From Prochlorococcus marinus XMU1411 (GTDB taxonomy: Bacteria; Cyanobacteriota; Cyanobacteriia; PCC-6307; Cyanobiaceae), in contig NZ_JAAORI010000006.1 of the NCBI RefSeq assembly GCF_017696075.1, positions 124,001 to 188,000 on the forward strand: a DNA stretch of 64,000 nt, read 5' to 3'. Both the position numbers and the translations under genes were made by a program. The notes beneath the pieces were generated by a model that saw only the letters and a program-made list of their open reading frames with translations, was not told the origin of the DNA and made no database searches. How positions within the stretch are numbered: the first letter of the stretch is position 1; the number at the start of each line of letters is the position of its first letter. Below, in pieces: positions 58,320-64,000 of this stretch.

Positions 58320-59534
58320 TTAATCTTTTGCTTTTGAATTTAACTCAGCCCAAATTTTATTAGACATACCCCACATATAAATAAAACCTTCCGCTAAGGA
58401 ATGATTAAAGTCATCATCTTTGCTATAAGTTGCCAAATCTTCCCTGTAAAGTGAATTATTTTCCGACATTCTACCAATTACTATTGCATTCCCCTTATGA
58501 AGTCTAATCTTTACTCTTCCATTAACTGAAGTTTGAGTCGATGAAATAAATGCATCTAAACTATCTTTAAGAGGTCCAAACCAAAAACCTTGATAGACTA
58601 ATTGACCCCATTTTTTTTCTACTATTCCTTTAAATTCGATAACATCTGGGTTTAAAGTAATGCTCTCTAATTCTTTGTGAGCTTTGATTAAAAGTAAGAG
58701 GCCAGGTGTTTCGTAAATCTCTCTACTTTTAATTCCTACTACTCGATCTTCAATCATATCTATTCTTCCAAAACCATGCGCACCTGAAAGATCATTTGCT
58801 TTTTGAATTATCTCTACTGGAGTTAAAAATTCATCATTAATTCCAACTGGAAAACCGTTTTTAAAGACAATTTCTATGTCTTGAGGGGAATCAGGTGAAT
58901 TATGAATAGATGATGTCATAGCAAATATATCTTCAGGTGCTTCTTGCATTGGGTCTTCTAAAATCCCCGCTTCAATACTCCTGCCAAGTAAATTTACATC
59001 TATTGAATATGGTGATTTTTTTGATACTGGTGCAGGGATACCAAATTTTTCTCCATAAACTATTGCCTCTTCCCTACTCATATTCCACTCCCTTGCAGGA
59101 GTGATTATTTCTAAATCAGGGCCTAAGGCATTAATTGCTAAATCAAATCGAACTTGATCATTACCTTTACCAGTGCATCCATGAGCTACTGCATCAGCAT
59201 TAATTTCTCGAGCAAGATTTACTAGATTTTCAGCAATTAAAGGCCTTGCAAGAGCTGTAGATAAAGGATATTTATCTAAATATAAAGCGTTTGCTCTAAT
59301 AGCTGGAAAAGCGTATCTCTCAATAAAACTATTAACTAAATTACCAACAACTGATTGAGACGCACCAGCATTTAAAGCTTTTTGCCTAATAAATTCTAAA
59401 TCCTCGCCTTGTCCAAGATCTGCTACAAAAGTAACGACTTCTGAAATTCCATATTCATTCTTTAAATATGGAATACAAACGCTAGTATCTACCCCGCCAG
59501 AATAAGCTAGTACAACTTTTTTTACCTGCGGCAT
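58320..59534 (-). CDS. argG: Argininosuccinate synthase
   Basis: Joins citrulline and aspartate with ATP in arginine synthesis. 404 residues. The pyrophosphatase loop is [18 protein letters not shown] (about 6-23); [14 protein letters not shown] and [13 protein letters not shown] are family motifs, and the C-terminal region [15 protein letters not shown] is intact. Arginine also feeds the polyamine branch encoded at 31.8-33.5 kb. A small membrane protein gene lies 35 bases upstream on the same strand. Confidence 0.97.
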   Translation of the reverse strand: MPQVKKVVLAYSGGVDTSVCIPYLKNEYGISEVVTFVADLGQGEDLEFIRQKALNAGASQSVVGNLVNSFIERYAFPAIRANALYLDKYPLSTALARPLIAENLVNLAREINADAVAHGCTGKGNDQVRFDLAINALGPDLEIITPAREWNMSREEAIVYGEKFGIPAPVSKKSPYSIDVNLLGRSIEAGILEDPMQEAPEDIFAMTSSIHNSPDSPQDIEIVFKNGFPVGINDEFLTPVEIIQKANDLSGAHGFGRIDMIEDRVVGIKSREIYETPGLLLLIKAHKELESITLNPDVIEFKGIVEKKWGQLVYQGFWFGPLKDSLDAFISSTQTSVNGRVKIRLHKGNAIVIGRMSENNSLYREDLATYSKDDDFNHSLAEGFIYMWGMSNKIWAELNSKAKD

Positions 59535-59569
59535 CTAAATTTGCTCCATAAATTTAAATTTTAACGTAA

Positions 59570-59764
59570 TTAAGAATTTAAATACTTTTTAAAAACTAAT
59601 ATCATTGTAACTAAAAGAGCTGGACCAAAAACTAGTAAAAAGAGAAGAAAGTTATTAATTATTAAAACATTAGGATTCAAATACCCAATAAGTTTAAATA
59701 ATCCAGACAGCAACAATGAAATTATCCAGATAAAAAAGTATTTTAAATTTGCTTTATCAAACAA
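59570..59764 (-). CDS. Small membrane protein (64 residues)
   Basis: 64 residues with two hydrophobic helices, about 8-28 (YFFIWIISLLLSGLFKLIGY) and 33-58 (LIINNFLLFLLVFGPALLVT). The start is a TTG at 59764; no in-frame ATG is close, which lowers confidence in the exact start. It fills the gap before argG on the same strand and could be cotranscribed. No family recognised. Confidence 0.55.
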   Translation of the reverse strand: MFDKANLKYFFIWIISLLLSGLFKLIGYLNPNVLIINNFLLFLLVFGPALLVTMILVFKKYLNS

Positions 59765-59817
59765 AGTTTTTCGTGTGCATCATTATGTATTATCTTATAT
59801 ATAGAACTTAACCTTTA

Positions 59818-60096
59818 ATGGACTCAAATAAACTAAAACTTAGATTAGACGATATTTCTGAAGTCAATCCTGCTTTAACTTGCTACCACAGAGATGACCC
59901 AGCTCCGGTTTTACCATTAAGAGATGAACCTGATCTGCTATCTTGGCTTGAAAATACAGGAAGACTTGTTGCAGAAAATGAAGGAGATTCACAAGAAATT
60001 AGTACTATAGAAGAAGAAGAACTTTCAGCATTAATGGGAGAAAAGGAAGATTATAAGACTGAAGAAGACTCTTCAGAAGATGATTGGGAAGATTAA
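59818..60096 (+). CDS. Cyanobacterial DUF3134-like acidic protein
   Basis: 92 residues. The core NPALTCYHRDDPAPVLPLRD followed by DLLSWLENTGRLV resembles the cyanobacteria-specific DUF3134 family of unknown function. The C-terminal third is strongly acidic (EEEELSALMG, then EDSSEDDWED). Its last 17 bases overlap the start of mraY in another frame, so translation of the two may be coupled. Confidence 0.82.
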   Translation: MDSNKLKLRLDDISEVNPALTCYHRDDPAPVLPLRDEPDLLSWLENTGRLVAENEGDSQEISTIEEEELSALMGEKEDYKTEEDSSEDDWED

Positions 60097-61156
60097 TAAG
60101 TTTAACTACAAATCGTTATCAATATTAAATACTTTTGTTTTAGTAGTAACCTCCTATTTTTTTAATAGTTTTATTCTTTTTGGAGTTTTCACGTTATTTT
60201 TTTTTATTTCTTTATTAACAACAAAGAATGGTCTAAAAATAATCAGAAAATTAAATTTACTTCAGAACATTAGAACTGAAGGTCCTGCTAATCACTATAA
60301 AAAAAGTGATACCCCAACAATGGGAGGGATTTTTATGATAGTCCCTTTTTTAATTTTTCTTTTGATAATAACTATAAGTTTAGAATCTCTAAAATTATTT
60401 CTTTTATTACTAACTATTTTTGGCTTTTTTATTATAGGGTTTTTAGATGATTATTTAAGTATTAAGAACAAAGAAAATACAGGGTTAAAAACAAAAGAAA
60501 AATTTGCTTTACAAAGTATCATCTCAATAATTTTTATATTGTTAGCCTATGAAAAAAATTTAATAAGTCCGTTAATAACAGTATCTGACTCTTGGGGAAT
60601 AAATATGAATATTTTCATATTGCCAATTTCTTTTTTAGTACTAGTTGGCATAAGTAATTCAGTAAATTTAACTGATGGCCTTGATGGATTAGCAGCAGGA
60701 TGCAGTGGTATTGTCTTTTATGGATTAGGAACAGAAATATTGATGAAAGAACAGCAAGAACTTTTTGTTTTTAGTATCCTATGTTATTCAATGTCCGGCA
60801 TATGCTTAGGATTTCTTAAGTACAATAGTTATCCTGCAAAAATATTTATGGGTGACACAGGATCTCTAAGTATTGGTGCAATTCTGGGTTCTATAGCATT
60901 ATTAACCGATAGCGTTTTTACCCTATCTATTTTCTCAGGAATATTTATTGTTGAATCATTATCGGTAATGATTCAAGTAGGTTTTTTTAAAATTACAAAA
61001 AAATTATTTCACAGAGGTAAACGCATATTTTTAATGGCTCCACTGCATCACCATTTTGAACTACAAGGAGTTAAGGAACAAAAAATAGTTGAAAATTTTT
61101 GGAAGATCAACATTTTACTTATAATTTTAGGTATAGTTTTAAAAATCAATCTTTAA
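60080..61156 (+). CDS. mraY: Phospho-N-acetylmuramoyl-pentapeptide transferase
   Basis: Integral membrane enzyme transferring phospho-MurNAc-pentapeptide to undecaprenyl phosphate (lipid I). 358 residues, about ten helices. Catalytic motifs: FLDDYLSI, NLTDGLDGLA, FMGDTGSLSIG and APLHHHFEL; the KKSDTPTMGGIF loop is near the N terminus. The ATG start lies inside the end of the preceding DUF3134-like gene (17-base overlap). No other mur gene is adjacent, unlike the dcw cluster of many bacteria. Confidence 0.96.
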   Translation: MIGKINKFNYKSLSILNTFVLVVTSYFFNSFILFGVFTLFFFISLLTTKNGLKIIRKLNLLQNIRTEGPANHYKKSDTPTMGGIFMIVPFLIFLLIITISLESLKLFLLLLTIFGFFIIGFLDDYLSIKNKENTGLKTKEKFALQSIISIIFILLAYEKNLISPLITVSDSWGINMNIFILPISFLVLVGISNSVNLTDGLDGLAAGCSGIVFYGLGTEILMKEQQELFVFSILCYSMSGICLGFLKYNSYPAKIFMGDTGSLSIGAILGSIALLTDSVFTLSIFSGIFIVESLSVMIQVGFFKITKKLFHRGKRIFLMAPLHHHFELQGVKEQKIVENFWKINILLIILGIVLKINL

Positions 61157-61166
61157 AAAATTTATT

Positions 61167-61412
61167 ATGAGTTTTTTTACATGGAAAGATAATGGATTAA
61201 CAAGTGACTGCTCAAGTCTTGATGCAATGGCATCAAGATTTGAAGAAACTGCTAACTTAATGAAAAAACTATCCAAAAAAGGGTTCAAACTAAAGAAAAC
61301 TCATAACAATCAGCTAATTCTTCACCCTGATCCTAAAGTATTTGATCAATGGGGTTTTATTAGTGAAGAACTTCCTTTTAAACAACTATGTTTAATATCA
61401 GATGAAGAATAA
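61167..61412 (+). CDS. Small conserved cyanobacterial-type protein
   Basis: 81 residues, no family named. It starts MSFFTWKDNGLTSDCSSLDA and has a helical stretch ASRFEETANLMKKLSKKGFK followed by a strand-rich end (NQLILHPDPKVFDQWGFISE). The layout recalls small cyanobacterial proteins of unknown function found near cell-wall genes. It begins 10 bases after mraY, and its last 67 bases overlap the 3' end of the convergent glycosyltransferase gene. Confidence 0.72.
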   Translation: MSFFTWKDNGLTSDCSSLDAMASRFEETANLMKKLSKKGFKLKKTHNNQLILHPDPKVFDQWGFISEELPFKQLCLISDEE

Positions 61413-62755
61413 CTATTTAATCTTGAAAACTCTTCTGTAAGTATTGATAAATAATTGCGTACATGAGTGTTCCAACTAAAATGCCTATTAACACCCTCAA
61501 TTCCATTTCTGCTCCATAATTTCCACTGATTATTATCAGAAATTCCTTTTTCAAGAATAACTTTCAACTCATTAATATCAGTAACATCTACTAGAAGTCC
61601 GTTTTCACATTTTGAGTGAATTTCTTTTGGTCCTCCATCATTTGTTGATACTATTGGTAATCCACATGAAGAAGCTTCAAGAAGGGTTAAACCAAAAGGC
61701 TCTGTTAAAGCTGGATTTACAAATACACCTCCTCTGCTAGCAGCCCACCTATATAAGGCAGGAATCTGACTTGGAAGATGCTTTTTTGGATAAGCTACCT
61801 TTCCATACAAATTATATTTATCAATCGTTTCAAAAATACTATTGAAAACATCTTTTTGTTGAGGGTCAAGTTTTGAAGTACTATCTCGACAACCCAAAAT
61901 CAAAATTAAATTACTTTTTCTTTTTAATTTTTCAGATCTTCCATATGCCTCAATCAAAGAAGGTATATTTTTTCTGCGTACGGCTCTAGAAATATTTAAT
62001 AATGGAGGTTTAGTAGAGTCCTTTAGAAAAGGTTGCATCATATTATCAATTTCAGCTGTCTCTGTTGTTGAGTGAATATGGTGAAACTTATTATGATCAA
62101 CACCAGGAGGGATTACTTTAGCTTTGTGAGGTGAAAAAGAAGAATATTGGGAATATTGATAAACTGATTCTTGTTTAGTACTTGTAACAACAATATCTGC
62201 TGACTTTAACGCTTTTTCTTCTGCCTCAATTCTTTTACTTATTGCATAAAGCTTTTCTATTTGATTAGTTTTTAAACCTGTATCAAGCAATTTTCTTTTT
62301 TTCTCTCGTCCTAAAGAATGGCCAGTAAAAATAAGTGGAACATTTAAGGATTGACTTAGTTTAACTCCTACATATCCAGCATCTGCATAATGTGCATGAA
62401 TAAAATTAGGCTTTTTATTTTTTTGATAATAAGAGATGAGGCTTTGAGTTAGTTGATCTAAATAAGGCCAAAGCAATTCCTTTCTTAAATATTTATTAGG
62501 TCCAAATTTGAATCTTAAAATTCTAACTCCAGGTTCTACAAATTCTTCTTCTTGAGAATATTCATCATCTACTTTAGGATCGTTAATTAAACGAGAAACT
62601 AAATCTACTTGATCAACTTCAGAAGTATTAGCTAAACTTTTAACTAACTCTAAAACATATTGTGTTTGCCCACCCGTATCTGGATCTCTACCTAATTCAA
62701 GATTTTTAGAACGTATAAGGCCATGTAAATGTAAATGTAAAAATTTAAACTTCAT
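61346..62755 (-). CDS. Sucrose-phosphate synthase-like GT4 glycosyltransferase, no phosphatase domain
   Basis: Expected to make sucrose 6-phosphate from UDP-glucose and fructose 6-phosphate, a compatible-solute route in marine cyanobacteria. 469 residues of the GT-B domain. Signatures: FLHLHLHGLIRSKNLELGRD, DPDTGGQTQYVLEL, FTGHSLGREKKRKLL and PPGVDHNKFH, then EPFGLTLLEASSCGLPIV. The C-terminal HAD phosphatase-like domain present in longer cyanobacterial enzymes is absent. The last 22 residues (ending SSSLIKPH) come from bases antisense to the neighbouring small gene. Confidence 0.88.
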   Translation of the reverse strand: MKFKFLHLHLHGLIRSKNLELGRDPDTGGQTQYVLELVKSLANTSEVDQVDLVSRLINDPKVDDEYSQEEEFVEPGVRILRFKFGPNKYLRKELLWPYLDQLTQSLISYYQKNKKPNFIHAHYADAGYVGVKLSQSLNVPLIFTGHSLGREKKRKLLDTGLKTNQIEKLYAISKRIEAEEKALKSADIVVTSTKQESVYQYSQYSSFSPHKAKVIPPGVDHNKFHHIHSTTETAEIDNMMQPFLKDSTKPPLLNISRAVRRKNIPSLIEAYGRSEKLKRKSNLILILGCRDSTSKLDPQQKDVFNSIFETIDKYNLYGKVAYPKKHLPSQIPALYRWAASRGGVFVNPALTEPFGLTLLEASSCGLPIVSTNDGGPKEIHSKCENGLLVDVTDINELKVILEKGISDNNQWKLWSRNGIEGVNRHFSWNTHVRNYLSILTEEFSRLNSYSSSDIKHSCLKGSSSLIKPH

Positions 62756-62954
62756 AAAGTTAATACTCCGATCAACGGCCTTTAATACAAATAAGCTGAA
62801 TTTCGAAAGGAAATATTAAGAAAGGATTATGATTTTAAATTTTTTTATCCAAAAGTTATGCAAAAGGCAGCCCTAGACTATAGTTAAACCCTTTTAAGAC
62901 GACTATCGTTTCTCATAAATAATTAAAAATACAAAGAAATACAACAAAGATTTT
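62756..62954. other. Spacer between uvrA and the sucrose-phosphate synthase-like gene
   Basis: 199 gene-free bases. The longest ATG frame is 15 codons, so nothing is coded. On the minus strand TATAGT (62882 to 62877) could be a -10 box for the downstream glycosyltransferase, which would imply a leader of over 100 bases. No clear terminator hairpin for uvrA is visible. Confidence 0.3.
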
Positions 62955-64000
62955 TTATTTGAGAACTTTTTTAAGATATTTTGCTGTATGACTTGTGGGA
63001 TGTTTAGCTACATCTTCAGGAATACCTTCTGCAATAATTTCGCCGCCTTTATCTCCTCCATCAGGTCCTAAATCAATAATCCAATCAGAACATCTAATAA
63101 CATCTAAATTATGTTCGATAACAATTACAGAATTCCCTTTATCTACCAAACGTTGTATCACATCCATTAATTTATGGACATCATAAAAACTTAGACCTGT
63201 AGTTGGTTCATCAATCAAATATAGAGTTTTTCCAGTAGCCCTTTTAGATAATTCTGTGGCTAACTTAACTCTTTGAGCCTCTCCTCCAGATAATGTAGGA
63301 GCAGGTTGGCCTAATTTAACATATCCTAAGCCGACATCTACTAATGTAGATAATCTATCAGAAGCTTGAGGTATAGCAGAAAAATTTTCTGCAGCTTGTT
63401 CAACAGTCATCTCTAGAACGTCAGATATATTAAAACCTTTATATTTAACTTGAAGAGTTTCCCTATTAAAGCGAGCTCCTTTGCAAACTTCACATTGAAC
63501 ATACACATCAGGTAAAAAATTCATTTCGATAACGTTAACTCCCTGGCCTTTACACGCTTCACATCTTCCTCCTTTCACATTAAAACTAAACTGGCCAGCC
63601 TGATATCCTCTCGCTTTAGCTTCAACTGTGGCAGTAAATATCTGCCTTATAGGATCAAAAGCACCAGTGTAAGTAGCAGGGTTTGATCTTGGTGTCCTTC
63701 CAATTGGAGATTGATCAATAACGATAACCTTATCAATTGCTTTTATACCCTTTAACTCCTCTACCCCTTGAGGAAAAGGAACTTTTAATCCTAAAGAATG
63801 ACACAAAGCAGGGTGTAGTAATTCATTTATCAAGGTACTTTTCCCACTACCGCTAACACCAGTTACAGAAACTAATCTTCCTAAAGGAAATTCTACAGAT
63901 ATATTTTTTAAATTATTTTTAGAACATTTATTTAAAAGTAAACTTTTTTTTACAGATGATCTACGTTCTTTTGGAGTAGGAATCGATTTCCTACCACTGA
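62955..64000 (-). CDS. uvrA: Excinuclease ABC subunit A, 3' part (5' end outside window)
   Basis: Damage-recognition ATPase of nucleotide excision repair. The frame remains open to the window edge, so only about 348 C-terminal residues are seen. They hold the second ATPase module: Walker [11 protein letters not shown] (just above 63833), the zinc finger [10 protein letters not shown] to QCEVCKG with CxxC pairs, the ABC signature [15 protein letters not shown], and Walker [17 protein letters not shown] near 63833 is internal, not a start, because the P loop lies upstream of it. Ends [11 protein letters not shown]. Confidence 0.96.
   Translation of the reverse strand, partial: SGRKSIPTPKERRSSVKKSLLLNKCSKNNLKNISVEFPLGRLVSVTGVSGSGKSTLINELLHPALCHSLGLKVPFPQGVEELKGIKAIDKVIVIDQSPIGRTPRSNPATYTGAFDPIRQIFTATVEAKARGYQAGQFSFNVKGGRCEACKGQGVNVIEMNFLPDVYVQCEVCKGARFNRETLQVKYKGFNISDVLEMTVEQAAENFSAIPQASDRLSTLVDVGLGYVKLGQPAPTLSGGEAQRVKLATELSKRATGKTLYLIDEPTTGLSFYDVHKLMDVIQRLVDKGNSVIVIEHNLDVIRCSDWIIDLGPDGGDKGGEIIAEGIPEDVAKHPTSHTAKYLKKVLK

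Overview
The window is a very AT-rich, gene-dense bacterial chromosome segment that reads as a high-light Prochlorococcus (streamlined marine picocyanobacterium), probably of the HLII-like group. This rests on base composition, gene repertoire and order: the sulfolipid pair sqdB/sqdX, a DUF98 chorismate lyase, a DUF3134-like small protein, a sucrose-phosphate-synthase-like glycosyltransferase, an acyl-lipid desaturase, AcnB, and the order tig-clpP-clpX-dnaX. No photosystem gene falls inside the window, so the assignment to genus is an inference. There are no insertion sequences, no CRISPR array, no integrase and no rRNA; one tRNA (Val, UAC) is present. Spacers are tiny: none exceeds 300 bp once small genes are counted, and many neighbours overlap by 4 bases or converge with overlapping ends.

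Layout. 1-4.9 kb: protein quality control and replication (trigger factor end, clpP, clpX, dnaX). 4.9-7.8 kb (minus): envelope pair, a membrane family 2 glycosyltransferase and a SpoIID/LytB protein with a SPOR-like repeat. 7.9-9.9 kb: ribosomal proteins L35 and L20, a TPR membrane protein, thiG. 10.0-12.4 kb: sulfolipid synthesis (sqdB, sqdX). 12.4-18.1 kb (minus): a small orphan, then gcvP, gcvH, a PLP-dependent methionine gamma-lyase-like protein and an HTH-like protein that appear to form one operon, divergent from a delta-9-type desaturase at 18.2 kb. 19.2-23.7 kb: rplI, dnaB, mnmG, chorismate lyase. 23.6-26.9 kb: hypothetical proteins, a SprT-like metalloprotein and a phage T4-like ATP-dependent DNA ligase. 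26.9-30.8 kb (minus): a VTT-domain membrane protein, valS, an A-type Fe-S protein, tRNA-Val. 30.9-38.2 kb: mazG, speE, speB, gcvT, aspS, pyrG. 38.2-41.7 kb: queE-queC-pabB-pabC, tightly overlapping. 41.7-47.8 kb: cobA (minus), a major-facilitator transporter, polyphosphate kinase, a group 2 sigma factor and a phytol-kinase-like membrane protein. 47.8-54.9 kb: DAHP synthase, aconitase B, a ClC protein, purU, an FAD oxidoreductase. 54.9-61.4 kb: dnaK, aroE, rpsF, argG, small conserved proteins, mraY. 61.3-64 kb (minus): the sucrose-phosphate-synthase-like protein and the 3' part of uvrA.

Themes. One-carbon metabolism recurs (gcvP, gcvH, gcvT, purU, pabB, pabC, thiG), as does the shikimate/chorismate route (DAHP synthase, aroE, pabB/pabC, chorismate lyase). 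Most of the window is ordinary core genome. The items most worth a second look are the phage-type ligase, the single-domain sucrose phosphate synthase whose end is read through the antisense of a neighbouring gene, the HTH-like gene at the head of the glycine-cleavage operon facing the desaturase, and several compact intergenic dyads. I did not find a clear, wholly undescribed multi-gene system.
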